This document shows positions 1-10,259 of a stretch of 64,000 nt of DNA, one piece after another. Origin of the DNA: Glutinoglossum americanum (lineage: Eukaryota > Ascomycota > Geoglossomycetes > Geoglossales > Geoglossaceae). Made by a program: the position numbers and the translations under genes. Below the pieces are notes generated by a model that saw nothing but the letters and a program-made list of their open reading frames with translations, did no database searches and had not been told where the DNA came from. The stretch lies in the NCBI GenBank assembly GCA_020080175.1, contig JAGHQL010000003.1:248001-312000 (forward strand), written 5' to 3'. The stretch's first letter is position 1. The number at the start of each line of letters is the position of its first letter.

Positions 1-1009
1 TTCGTGAAGAGCTGGACCACTATACAATACTTGTTTTCTCAACGTTCGAGGGAAGAATGGTAGTCTCATTTCTGGGAATAACGAACGGGAGACAAAAGCC
101 AGGGTCTAGTCCCAACCTATGAGAGAAAAAGCCATGCGATGTTGCTCGTAAGACTCATACTTTGTCTTGTTACATACTCAAAATTGTCATCCGAAGCTTT
201 TTCGAGCTTTTCGGCCGGGCTCAAACGATCTCAATACCGGCGAGCACCCTGTCTCGAAGACGATGATGGCAGATCTCGGTTGGCCCGCATAGGCCTAGCC
301 AAAGGCTCAGATGGATCGGCCATGCTGGCTACAGATGATAGCGGTGATGGCGAAGGTTCTAAAGCCATATTGTGAGTGAGTATTCGACATCCAATGTGTT
401 CTTATAGTAGCAATGTTGAGTAGAGCCTCAGTATCTAATATACGCTTATAATACACATCTCAGCACTAAGCGAAATTTTCAATGTCATTCAGCGCAGGCC
501 GTATGACAGAGCATAACCCCTTAGGGTTAGCGTCTCGCGTAAGCGCGCTGACCAGGGCCTTGAGCTTGTTGAGGCAAGGGGGGCTTCGAGCGAAACAAGT
601 TACTCGATCGGGCAACCTCCGTTTCCTAATACGGATTCGCCCAACTACAATAGAACCCAAGTTGTATGCTGCTTCTGCCTCGGCTGTGTTCTCTTGGCAG
701 GAGTAGCTTCATCCCCCGCTCATTCTTGCGAGCCACTCAATAGTTATCGAGGGATAATGGCTAATAAAATTGCCACCTCCGCGCATAGAAATCGCCTTCG
801 GATATTCTGTTCAAGGGGTCTCGACTGGGGTCAACAACGCTGTGCTGGGCTCCAATTGGCGAACCACGCATCCCAGATCGTCTCACATTTCTGACCCTGG
901 GTGATCCCCTTATTGACCCTTCACCCAAATAAAAGAGTTTTCCTGGGGAAACTACATTGCTAAATGAACAACACCGCTTCGCTTTCGGCGGTTCTCAAAG
1001 TCTCTCATT
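1..1009. other. No gene recognised
   Basis: Both strands contain only short open frames with no family I recognise. There is no splice-linked coding stretch and no RNA gene that I can see. The last part serves as the upstream region of the membrane-protein gene that starts at 1010. Confidence 0.5.
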
Positions 1010-2353
1010 ATGTCAATTCTGTTCAGCCGTTTCCTCCTAAATTCTTGTCTATTCGTCCTACTCATAAGAGCTGCCACTGCGGGCGAGTCCCGTCAAGGAT
1101 GGCAGCGGGAACCAGACGGTCGAGGGACAATTGGTCTTGTTTGGAGTTGTCTCACGACGTTATTCATCTGCGTCTGGGCTGCTCTTCATAACAATGTACC
1201 TTCCAAGAACGACAGTGATTTCACGTTCTTCTTCCGGAAATTAAAGTGGACATTCGTCTCGATCATTGCTCCCGAAATGGTTACGGCCGGCGCATTCTTG
1301 CAGTGGCGCTCCGCTCGGCAATTTGCCCAACGGATGAAAGCCGCTAGGTTTTTCCAATATACTCAGACTCACGGATTCTTTGCAAATATGGGAGGAATTA
1401 TCGTCGATCGAGACTGCCTCGAAACAGAGGCTGGTTTCACTTGCGACTGTTACTCTGGGCCTGTCGATGCGGAGGGACTCTATCGCTTGGTTACTCAAAG
1501 TCAACTAGTAAAGCACGGTGATTTGACAGCAAAGAGCATCAACGATAAGAGCAAAGCCGACTGGTTTGTCAAGGCAATCGCATGTTCTCAGGCCTTGTGG
1601 CAAGGAGCGCAGTGTATCGCGAGAACGGCACAAGGCCTTCCATTATCCTTATTAGAATTGGCAACTATGGCTTATGTAGTTTGTGCGCTTGCAAACTATA
1701 TCTTCTGGTGGAACAAGCCCCTGGACGTCACTGTGCCTACAACTATTTTCCTGGATTGCGGAGAGTTTCGCAGCCAGGCTGATCTTTACGGTCAAGCCCG
1801 AGCCTTCGCCCCCAGCACTCTTGGGGCCAAATCGGTGTTCGAACAGCCGGGGGGTGAGATCGATGTCCGTTTGCGCGGGCGTGTACCTAATGACAGTTGT
1901 GATGGTCGCATGAGGATGGAAATTGTAGTGCTTCCAGTAGCAGTCTTCTGTATAGTCTTCGGCGGCATCCACTGTGTGGCATGGAACTTCAGCTTCCCTT
2001 CTCGAACGGAACAAACACTATGGCACATTGCTTCGCTAGTCTCAACTTTTAGCATACCAGCAGGTTGCGCGCTCAGCAGCTATTTGGAATGGCTTGGCTT
2101 GACCCATCTATATAGCGAGGAGTTATATAGACGCAACACCGGCGAAACAAGCCTTCGATCCGGAAGCAAAGCGGGCTGGTTTGATACCTTCATCAACTGC
2201 ATGGTCTGGTTACCATACTCTGCTGCAAGACTTTATCTCGTGGTTGAAGTATTCGCAAGCCTTCGCTCACTCCCAAAAGGCACTTATGATACCGTGGAGT
2301 GGACAAAATTTCTCCCACATATTACGTGGTACGTTGGTTCCTTCATTAAGTAA
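1010..2353 (+). CDS. Multi-pass membrane protein of unknown function (fungal-specific family)
   Basis: This is a single-exon frame of 447 residues. It opens with a hydrophobic signal-like segment (about residues 3-23), followed by GTIGLVWSCLTTLFICVWAA (about 40-60). That segment is characteristic of a large uncharacterised family of fungal membrane proteins, expanded in Pezizomycotina and mushrooms. Further hydrophobic segments lie near residues 217-235, 305-325, 337-358 and 398-418. The conserved KLKW and APEM stretches near residues 78-90 are also family features. No catalytic motif is visible and its role is unknown. The 3' end (LPHI, then a short tail) may include an unspliced intron, because family members often stop near this point. 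The gene stands alone in gene-poor DNA. Confidence 0.72.
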   Translation: MSILFSRFLLNSCLFVLLIRAATAGESRQGWQREPDGRGTIGLVWSCLTTLFICVWAALHNNVPSKNDSDFTFFFRKLKWTFVSIIAPEMVTAGAFLQWRSARQFAQRMKAARFFQYTQTHGFFANMGGIIVDRDCLETEAGFTCDCYSGPVDAEGLYRLVTQSQLVKHGDLTAKSINDKSKADWFVKAIACSQALWQGAQCIARTAQGLPLSLLELATMAYVVCALANYIFWWNKPLDVTVPTTIFLDCGEFRSQADLYGQARAFAPSTLGAKSVFEQPGGEIDVRLRGRVPNDSCDGRMRMEIVVLPVAVFCIVFGGIHCVAWNFSFPSRTEQTLWHIASLVSTFSIPAGCALSSYLEWLGLTHLYSEELYRRNTGETSLRSGSKAGWFDTFINCMVWLPYSAARLYLVVEVFASLRSLPKGTYDTVEWTKFLPHITWYVGSFIK

Positions 2354-3812
2354 TGTGATACCGAATAAGAGCTGATGTATATCACCCAGATCCCCTGGCA
2401 TCAAGCGTCATTCTCCACTTAGTGGCCTACTAGATACAATGACCTATTGAAAACTTAAAAAGAACTTGGGGCCCAGTACCACCATACCCTATTCTAGTTC
2501 GGGCACACCTCTCTAGTCTGGTATGCGCACATCCTCCACTATATTCCATATTGTTTGCACAGCAATGCCATGGAATAGACCCCTTGTTCAAGCCTTTCTT
2601 CCATCTCAATACTGTGATGGAACGGAAGTGAGGCTTTTGGCTTGAGCTTTAGAAGCTTACCTTCAATTAAACTGCTGGACAGTTTGGCGAAACAACTCAC
2701 ATCACTACTGCTCTAAGAAATCTATTGCAACACGGGACGCCTAAGTAGCAGGAGTCAGTTCAACAAAACCCGGCGCTTCAGAGACCAGAGCTAAAAGAGT
2801 CAGTTCTGTCATCGCACCTTATGTCACTCATAAATCTGAAGTGGGAGAAAAGAACAGGAACTCATAAAACACTGCGAGGATTTGGTGTTATTGGTCAGGA
2901 AGGAATATGACAGAGGACGTTAGATCATTGCAATAGAATTAACCCAGCTCCGCGCCATCCTGATTGGCTGCGAATAGTTGTCGAGGTAGGATATCATCTT
3001 AGAAACCGTCTAACCCATTTTTTTGTCGTTTAATGGGGTATTTGCGAGGTACATATCTGCAGTGTTGACTTTGGGGACGTGTCGTGTCAAGATCTCCATT
3101 GCCATTTCCCTCACAACTTGATGCCATTAACTTTGAAGTGCACTGATGCGGCATATGCACTTAAATTACTTATTACGCACAGCCACAATAGCCTCCTCCA
3201 TCCTAGAATCCGTCCCGGCAACTCTAGTGCTTCGTTTGCATGGCATGGTGGTAGCGTTGTGGGTTGAAGTGCCTACGGTCGCAAAAAGCGTCTCGTTTGG
3301 CCATCTCGGACTCTAGGAAATGTAGGAATATTCTTCAAATTCAAGCATTACCATAATCACCAAAGATGACATTGCAGCATATTGAGGGGGAAATTGGTGT
3401 GATATTGCCTATTCAGAATCATCGTGAGGGCTAAATGAGCACAGGGCACCCTCCCGATCAGGGGTGAGTTCGCTGCAAGTTTGCACTTAAACTCATGTTG
3501 GGATTGATACAGGCGGCAAGCAGCAGCGAAGCAACGTGCCTGAAGGGGATGATCAATTGAGCTACTCGTCCGTTGTCTATACAGAATGCATCCACCTCGC
3601 CAGCCTAGCTCTGCAACAGGACATACTACCGGGCACGACATCGCCATCAAGGGGATGCTGCACGTTACCGCGGGTTCTCTCCAACGTCTAGCTTCGCTTG
3701 GCGGCGAGCTATGGCTATTAGGGAATGAGATAAGGTGGGAGTGTGTGTTATTACAGGAACATGGTGATAACAACGGCAGTATAAATATCGCTTATGCCCT
3801 TCTCGTAGCTAG
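2354..3812. other. Intergenic, no gene recognised
   Basis: About 1.5 kb between two isolated genes. Short frames on both strands show no recognisable domain or splice structure. The right end runs into a diverged tandem duplication. Confidence 0.45.
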
Positions 3813-4001
3813 CAAAGTGAACGGATACTCTTTGTCAAATGGCAGAAATCAAAGAACCCGGGGGTTTAAGCCTGAGCACCTAGCAAACAAAAGACCTACG
3901 GTTACACTGTCGCCGACTGAGACAAAGTGAACGGATGCTCTTTATCGAAGTGCAGAAACCAAAGAACCTGGGGTCTAAGTTTGAGCACCTAGCAAACAAA
4001 A
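3813..4001 (+). repeat. Two diverged copies of an ~80-bp direct repeat
   Basis: Copy 1 is 3813-3892 and copy 2 is 3923-4001, an offset of 110 bp. Both start CAAAGTGAACGGAT and end GAGCACCTAGCAAACAAAA, with scattered differences between. The pair lies 60-250 bp upstream of the next gene's start codon, so it sits in that gene's probable promoter or leader. Confidence 0.85.
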
Positions 4002-4060
4002 TCCGCAGCACTTCTAAGTTCTAAGCTGCAACTCTCATCTTCCCATAAAAGGAAGCCGCT

Positions 4061-5593
4061 ATGGAAGCACAACAAAATTGTCCCCATATTGAACAGTACG
4101 AGTCGGATCAGCCAGAGAGTACGTGGCTCATTAGCCTTCCCATCACTCTCAGTATAACTGACTATACGTTAGCAGGGCGATCCCATCGGCCTAAGGACGA
4201 AGACATATTCAAACATTCACAGAAGAGCCGTTCGTTGTCCCCACTTTATGACGTTTTGCTGGTATTGACACTTGGAACAGTCAAACGACGTCGGAGTGCC
4301 GAAGACGTAGAGGCGTTCAGTCAAGCCAAACGTTCCAAGGAGCCTCTCTCAAAGCCTCCCTTACGGTCGCAGTCCGCACCCACCCGCATATCATCTAGAG
4401 ACGTCCCTACTACTCCGTTCGAACCTGAGATCAAGAAAGCTGCAATACCAGATACCAAAGCCGGTGATTCCCAACGCCCTTATCGTTGTCCCCAGTGTTT
4501 GTTCCTCTGTTGGGTATGCAATACATCAGGAGGGTACCGACAGCCAGAGACTGAGACCAGCGAAAGCCACCAATCCAAAGCAAAAGAGCCTGAAGCGCTG
4601 CAGCTGGAAGAAATGTCGAACTATCTGACCGGAACTTCGATGGCCGAGGCAATGTCTGGCATCAAGACCAGCAGAACCGGCATCGAAACCACTAGACGAC
4701 AAATCAAGAGGAAGCGACCGGATAACAAGCGTATTAGTCCAAAAGATTGTGAATTTTATGATCACATTCTTAAGCCCAGTGGTGTTATATTTGAGACTAG
4801 ATGCCAGTTTTTGAGGCCTGAAGACCTTCCAAATGATGGAAACCGAGACGATCCAAGTATACAGTCTTCGGTCCATCTAAGGATTGACCACAGTACTGCG
4901 CGCGATATCTCCACCCAACTCCGACAGTTTCATCATCGTCGATATGATGAAATGACCTTCAAGGCACTGGTAACACAGTACTTGACACCATTCGCACCTT
5001 ATGTCGACCCCTGTGGTCCCCAGGATACATTGCCTTATTGGAGGGAAAATTGGGAACCACGCAAGGAAGGTCCCGCTATAGAGTCGTCCATATATACCTA
5101 CGACTGGAATATCGAGCCTGACCGGACATACATGGTTGCAACAAATCTCCTTGAGGAAACCCCCCGCATTGTGTTACATTCGACCCGTGCATGGCTTTTC
5201 GCTGACGATTATGGGGTTTGTCCATATCTAACCTTCAGGCTTGGCGATCCAACGGCGATGTATACCGATTCGATGATGCAGATCTCAGCTGCTTCCGTTG
5301 TGTGGTTGTTCCAGCGGAAGAAATTAAGAGATTTGCTGCGGTCTTCAGATTATTCGGATCTTCGACATTACTCCATTACGTTCGCGTGTGGAAAATTTCA
5401 GATTTGGCAAACTAAAATTGATGGGGAAAGGTATTCGGTGCAGATGATTGCTGAGGGTTCACTTGTTGAGCCGGCTGGAGTTGAACAGTACGTCGAGTGG
5501 AGTAATGCTATTCATAAATGGGGTCTGGGACCTAATGCAAGGTCTTTTAAGCGAGACGCTGAGGCGCTGTACCACGGCAACAACACATCTTGA
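4061..5593 (+). CDS. Hypothetical protein with basic regions and a double CxxC motif
   Basis: This is an uninterrupted frame of 510 residues that I do not recognise as a named family. The N-terminal half is polar and looks disordered, with basic clusters near residues 75-93 (KRRRSAEDVEAF, then AKRSK) and 211-223 (RRQIKRKRPDNKR) that could be nuclear localisation signals. Between them, at residues 143-153, is CPQCLFLCWVC. This has the spacing C-x2-C-x3-C-x2-C and could bind a metal. The C-terminal half (about 230-500) looks folded, with regularly spaced aromatic residues. A nuclear role is inference only. The first ATG gives the longest frame, and a diverged direct repeat lies just upstream. 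Confidence 0.55.
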   Translation: MEAQQNCPHIEQYESDQPESTWLISLPITLSITDYTLAGRSHRPKDEDIFKHSQKSRSLSPLYDVLLVLTLGTVKRRRSAEDVEAFSQAKRSKEPLSKPPLRSQSAPTRISSRDVPTTPFEPEIKKAAIPDTKAGDSQRPYRCPQCLFLCWVCNTSGGYRQPETETSESHQSKAKEPEALQLEEMSNYLTGTSMAEAMSGIKTSRTGIETTRRQIKRKRPDNKRISPKDCEFYDHILKPSGVIFETRCQFLRPEDLPNDGNRDDPSIQSSVHLRIDHSTARDISTQLRQFHHRRYDEMTFKALVTQYLTPFAPYVDPCGPQDTLPYWRENWEPRKEGPAIESSIYTYDWNIEPDRTYMVATNLLEETPRIVLHSTRAWLFADDYGVCPYLTFRLGDPTAMYTDSMMQISAASVVWLFQRKKLRDLLRSSDYSDLRHYSITFACGKFQIWQTKIDGERYSVQMIAEGSLVEPAGVEQYVEWSNAIHKWGLGPNARSFKRDAEALYHGNNTS

Positions 5594-7384
5594 TTAGTTA
5601 TGCCCCCATTTCCATAACAGCTGTTTTCTTTACTGGTTTTATGTTTGTTGAATCCTACTTGTTTTACGTTTGTCGAATTCTACTTATTTCATGTTGCTGC
5701 TTTGAAATACAGACTCTCTCCTCTGGAAATGTTAGAACAATCAATTGTATGCCGTTTGCACAAGTTCCAACACAGAATCCGCTGGGATAAAGCGACCATG
5801 ATACTAACGTTCTTTTTTTTACCAGGAACAAAACATCGTCTCTCCCGAGACTATGTCCTACTTGTGACAGCATGGCATAATACTGTTATTTTTTGTTATA
5901 CCCCAAAAACGGAAGCAACAAACAACAGCACCACGACACAATAAAACAGCTCAACCCGACGTGACTTCCAACAACCACGGAAAGAAAAAGTGGACCAACA
6001 CAACCACCTACTACAGCTCGTTCCGTGGACTCCCAGCATTTTTTGCAAAGGGCAACGACGAGATATTCATACAAGCATATTTCCCCTCGTTCTTGGCCAC
6101 ATTTAGCATTTAGACAGTCACATATATACTATACCTCCATAGCACTAGCTGCTGCCACGTACGTGCTAGGAAGAGCTCGACCGCTGAAAAGTGTTCATAT
6201 CCAATCCTGTCAAAGGTGAATTGAGAAAACCCTATTGCGTGGGCTGTCACTCAAAAGTAGGAGATTAGCATGATGCACTGGAAGCCCCACACATCTATTA
6301 GTCTAGAGAAAGCCCAGTGCAGAAAGGGAAAACCCAAGCCATCAGTGAGCAGAACAATATAAATGATTACAATGTGAAGCGGCCTGGAAAACCTTGTTGG
6401 CTGGGATCCGGCCAAGCCAGGGCAGTATATAAAATGAAAGTTAAAAGCCCATATCAAAACTCGATATTTCCCTCCGCTGCCCTCCTCTTCCTTATTTCAC
6501 AAACATTTTATTGTTCTAATTGAATCCCTATTTACACCTCTAGCCAAGAGCCTTCTGGTATTTACCTACATCAATATATATATATATATATATAACAATA
6601 TTGCCCGGAAAGAAATCGTACCACGAAACCCCCCCCCCCCCCAGAACCAAAAAAAAAATTTTTTTCTTGAAAAGCCCGGCTGGTTCAATTCGAGTGTACA
6701 CTCATTGACTTCCAGATATTTAGGCTTTCCAGCACTCTTATAAGACAGTCTGCATCTATCTAGATACAGTCAGCAAAGCTTATCTAAGCGCAGAGACGGC
6801 AGCTGCAGAAAGGGGGGATATTCCTGCGGCAAGTACGATGGGGATCTCAAAGAACGCCGCCGGCGAATTGACGAGTGCAACAGCTAACAAGTCCTTTTTT
6901 AGAAAGCTTTTCTCCCCGGCTGCGATTTCGAGAGTACTTTGGTTCTTCTCGGATTTTCTGGAGATCTCGATGGAAGAGTTCATCACTGGGTGAGGTTAGA
7001 TGTTAGCACCAGCATGCTTTGTGGGATGGGGTGGGATCGCTGCGCGTGTTAAGGTAGAACGAACGTGGTATACTCATAAAGCCCATACGTGGTGCCTGTT
7101 GGAATACCATGATTCGCACATTCCCCTCTATCCCTGTTGGAAAACGACCGCCCAGTGCCCTACCGAAACACGACGAACAGAGTCCCAGTCGGATATCGCC
7201 TGAAGAATAAAAGATCGGCACCGACAAATGCAGGTATAAGCTTGTAGAGGACTAACTTTGGTGCTTGGTCTCTATCCCTGAGCCCACACTTGAACGAGAA
7301 AGGTTCCGGCGTTGAGGGATTGAGGCATGTTGTTCACAAGGACAAGGAGGATCTATACTCGAACCGTTTAAAGAAGATTTAGCT
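5594..7384. other. Intergenic, no convincing gene
   Basis: Only short unrelated frames are seen. A minus-strand frame at 6780-6986 is Ala- and Leu-rich and could belong to the ankyrin-like relic to its right, but I cannot show this. Low-complexity tracts occur at 6573-6665. Confidence 0.4.
6573..6665. repeat. (AT)n microsatellite followed by poly-C and A/T homopolymers
   Basis: An alternating AT tract of about 20 bp (6573-6594) is followed within 40 bp by a run of about 15 C and then abutting A and T runs. These are simple-sequence tracts. The homopolymer lengths may be affected by sequencing error. Confidence 0.85.
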
Positions 7385-7715
7385 ATAACACAACGCTTCC
7401 CAGGTTCGATCCGGTTGCTCCTGGAGAAAGGTGCCCATGCGGATGCAATAATGGGTGGGCATATCATGCTTCAAGCGACCCGCGAGTTCTTCCCAATGGT
7501 CCTTGATCTTGTGGAAGAGAAACTCACACCATTTTTGGAAACGTCAGTCGTTTAATTCCCGACCCCCCTTTTTGCTTTGGCTTTCCTAGACCTCCAGCAT
7601 CTCTAGTTTCGATATCGGCGCCACCCTCCAGTAGGAGCCGGGCATGGTCCTCACGGTCTTCTTCAATCGCAATATGCAGCGCTCCGTGGGATTTCCACCC
7701 TAAACTTCTAGAACC
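7385..7715. pseudogene. Ankyrin-repeat gene fragments in opposite orientations
   Basis: On the plus strand, about 7393-7531 encodes IRLLLEKGAHADA followed by LDLVEEKLTP, like the second helix and loop of an ankyrin repeat. On the minus strand, about 7582-7702 encodes HGALHIAIEEDREDHARLLL and then EGGADIETRDA, a clearer ankyrin repeat. The two fragments face each other within 330 bp and neither sits in a gene-length frame. They look like remains of one or two ankyrin-repeat genes scrambled by inversion. The plus-strand match is weaker than the minus-strand match. Confidence 0.45.
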
Positions 7716-8763
7716 TATGGAATCCCTCAGAAGTATCCTAGCTCTTTGGCACTACAGTTTTCAAAAAAAAAAACCAATCACAATTTTCCTTCCAAAAAGT
7801 TCACCTGCAAAAAGGGATCCACAACAGGTGCGAATGGCGACAACAACACCTCACTCACATATCTAACTCGCACAGAAAGACCCATGCACAGACCCTGAAT
7901 CTGCGAGATCAATTTCAACACTAACGACTAACAATCTTGCAATCCGAATGAATAACCCGGATAAACTAAACGCATCTCTTTCGCTTCTCTCCAGTCAGCA
8001 AATTAAATCAAAGGAAAATTGCATATCACAACAACGAAACTAATTATTCACATACTGCAATTTTGGGAACTACCCGCCTGCGTGGTTACTATGCCTTTTG
8101 TCTTTTTTAGTACTGGGGAGAGAGAGAGAGTTATAAAAATGACTAGAATGTTTTTAGTGATTTTTTTGAGGTTTGTGGACTGCGGACTATACTCGGTAGC
8201 TTGAGGGCTCTCATTATAGGGCTCTAGGGTCTCGGAACATTCCTTTTGTTGTGATCGGAGGTAGTCAATGGAGAAATATTCCATTGTCAACAGCGGAAAA
8301 TCCAAAAGGGTATTTGGAAAGACTGAATTGGAGACAGCCAAAAAAGGATGCGCCACAAGTTCGCGAGCATCCGGTTTATATTCACTATGGTACAGACGTC
8401 GGAGAGATTTGTGAGTAGCCGGTAACGGCTAAGTTATAATTTATAGAGGGACTTACATAGCTATAGGCAACCAAGATAAAGACTTCCTCTAGTTCCCCCG
8501 AGTGCGAGGAATTGTTGACGACCCGCCCCCTCTAGCGTCTCTTTTGCAGCGCCAGATTCCGGGAGAAGAGAGATAGCTAATGCTCAGGTTGCCGTCGCCG
8601 ATTCAACCGCGTATGCTCATTACCGGGAGTCATAACACGAATCGAGCGGCGGGGAGGTTGCGGCTCATGGTAGAGAGTATTTTCTGCTGCGCGCTTCCGT
8701 ACCTAGACATGGATATCGAACACGCAAACCACGCCAAAAGGCCAGTCAGTTGCTATCATAGGA
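7716..8763. other. Intergenic, nothing recognised
   Basis: AT-rich in its first half. Short frames on both strands have no recognisable product. It lies downstream of the minus-strand hypothetical gene that ends at 8764. Confidence 0.45.
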
Positions 8764-9492
8764 CTAGAGTATCGCACAACGAGAGTTGCGACGAGGCTCT
8801 GCATCTGCCAGCCTAGCCGCCGCAGCCATTGACGGCAAACTGCCGACCAACAAAGGGGCGCCCAGGACCCCACTTCCATCGCCCCATTCCGACGCTCCTT
8901 GAAATCGGTTCCACGCCTGCTCCGCAAGGACCCTTTCCTTGTCGTCAGCCACTGATACCTTGCACGACGGCTTCCTGACCCCCAAATCCTTCAAGGCAGC
9001 CTCGACTTCCGAGGCCCTGCCCGTGTTGGTCGTCACCCAGCTCCAGGGCCGTCCGACTGGAGGCATAGAGCGGTCCTCGAAGTTTTCGACGAAAGCCTTC
9101 ATCAGCGAACACGCGATCATCAGGTTCATCAACTGATTAGAGTCAGAGATGCCCGAGCTCTCCCGGAGCTCCCTTGAATATGGTGGCAGGGCCTCGATGT
9201 GGATGAATTGGCAGTAGGGATTGACAAGGAAGACCACCACGCCGTGGGTCGGGATCGTATGGAGTGAGAAGTGCCATTTATTTGGGATCTTGTCAGTAGG
9301 AACGTAGCGGTTGCGGGGGAGAGCATTGAATGCCTCAACAAGGTCCGCAGGGTCCCATGCGTCTTCATGGGGGACGTCCGAGAATAGCATCTGGGAGGTT
9401 GGGACTGGGATCGACCCAGTTGGAGATCGAACCATAGTGACTGAAAATTCCATTTTGAGCTGTGAGTTCACTTCAACTGGTCGGCTGCCCAC
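8764..9492 (-). CDS. Hypothetical protein with C-terminal CaaX-like box
   Basis: This frame of 242 residues belongs to no family I can name. The middle is well-structured, hydrophobic and aromatic (THGVVVFLVNPYCQFIHIEA near residues 85-104). The last four residues are CAIL, which fits a CaaX prenylation box; Leu at the last position favours geranylgeranylation in known systems. Prenylation and membrane attachment are inference. A second in-frame Met (MEFSVTMV, residue 14) is an alternative start. The start codon lies 37 bp from the end of a Helitron (9530), so the native promoter has been displaced by the insertion. Confidence 0.5.
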   Translation of the reverse strand: MGSRPVEVNSQLKMEFSVTMVRSPTGSIPVPTSQMLFSDVPHEDAWDPADLVEAFNALPRNRYVPTDKIPNKWHFSLHTIPTHGVVVFLVNPYCQFIHIEALPPYSRELRESSGISDSNQLMNLMIACSLMKAFVENFEDRSMPPVGRPWSWVTTNTGRASEVEAALKDLGVRKPSCKVSVADDKERVLAEQAWNRFQGASEWGDGSGVLGAPLLVGSLPSMAAAARLADAEPRRNSRCAIL

Positions 9493-9541
9493 ATGGATAC
9501 ATATATATTAGCATGTGCGTATTTGTATACTAGCAGTAGGC

Positions 9542-9561
9542 CACCTCGCGACCGCGAGGTG
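9542..9561 (-). other. Helitron 3'-terminal hairpin
   Basis: The arms CACCTCGCG and CGCGAGGTG pair perfectly over 9 bp around a 2-nt loop. The hairpin ends 8 nt before the terminal CTAG on the minus strand. In Helitrons this structure marks where rolling-circle transfer ends. Intact arms suggest the 3' end could still be recognised in trans. Confidence 0.85.
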
Positions 9562-9653
9562 TTGGGGGGGGCACGTGACTAAGGGGAGCGACGGCGGAGG
9601 TTTTCATGAGTTCTACATAGCTATATACTCTATATACACTTCGTAAAGTAACA

Positions 9654-10259
9654 ATGGCAGCCCGCGCGACCTCCTTGCCTCCTGCTAGTGCCTTCAGCAC
9701 TCCTGCCGTCATTGTTCCTGCTGTTGCTGCCACCCGCACAGCCCCCGCCGAGCGCACTGAGCGCGCCGAGCGTACTGAGCGCGCCGAGCGTACTGAGCGC
9801 GCCGAGCGCAGTACAGCTCTCAACCTGCCTACTGTACAGGCCGACAGCCCTGCCACCCTTGCCGCCCGTGCAGAACAGCTGCCAGAGAAGCCATCGAGCG
9901 CTCTTGTTACTCTTGCTCACATGCCGAAGCTTCGTGGGGTCCGTCTCAGGTCTGGTAGAACAATTGTCTGGGAGCGAGTAGGCAACCAAGAAGCTGTGCT
10001 TGGCTACACCCGGGGTGTAGAGGCTCGTACAGGCTGCACATCTTGTGCTAAAGGTGCTGGGCCATTTGTTCACTGTGTTACAGTAGAAGGTCAATTCTTG
10101 GGATCTTGCAGCAATTGTCATTATGGTAGTGGAGGTGTTAAATGCTCATTTCGGCCTAATAAGTCTGTTTTCAGTACTGTTTTTACTATATTAACTTTTT
10201 TTAGAGAATTTCAAATCTGTAAGAGGCCGCAAACATACCTCTCATTCAGCTCACAATAG
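9654..10259 (+). CDS. DUF3716-family zinc-motif protein carried by the Helitron
   Basis: This frame of 201 residues lies inside the Helitron, on the strand opposite to Rep. Residues 1-60 are Ala/Pro-rich and hold an imperfect 18-bp repeat encoding TERAER units. Residues about 93-165 match the fungal DUF3716 pattern: LRGVRLRSGR, then CTSCAKGAGPFVHCV, then GSCSNCHYGSGGVKCSF, with five or more conserved Cys. The reading after CSFR (FSTVFTILTFFREF) looks like intron translation. A different frame from about 10203 to 10455 encodes a polar stretch, one TGA, and then an acidic tail (MEKLLRQLADVCGEMADEME), as expected of family members. The true gene probably runs to 10455, with an intron or a break near 10180-10205. 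The molecular function of DUF3716 is unknown. A TATA-like CTATATAC lies upstream. Confidence 0.65.
   Translation: MAARATSLPPASAFSTPAVIVPAVAATRTAPAERTERAERTERAERTERAERSTALNLPTVQADSPATLAARAEQLPEKPSSALVTLAHMPKLRGVRLRSGRTIVWERVGNQEAVLGYTRGVEARTGCTSCAKGAGPFVHCVTVEGQFLGSCSNCHYGSGGVKCSFRPNKSVFSTVFTILTFFREFQICKRPQTYLSFSSQ
9750..9809 (+). repeat. 18-bp tandem repeat in the DUF3716 coding region
   Basis: Three full units of GAGCGYACTGAGCGCGCC plus a partial fourth. The unit length is a multiple of three, so the repeat encodes a run of TERAER units and copy number could vary without breaking the frame. Confidence 0.85.

Noticed and set aside
7402-7411. B-box-like GGTTCGATCC suggesting a tRNA
   Set aside because: No A box at the right distance and no cloverleaf; the segment reads better as an ankyrin-like coding relic.
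9630-10121. 163-residue minus-strand frame across the DUF3716 gene
   Set aside because: Antisense shadow. The plus strand has the conserved Cys pattern of DUF3716.
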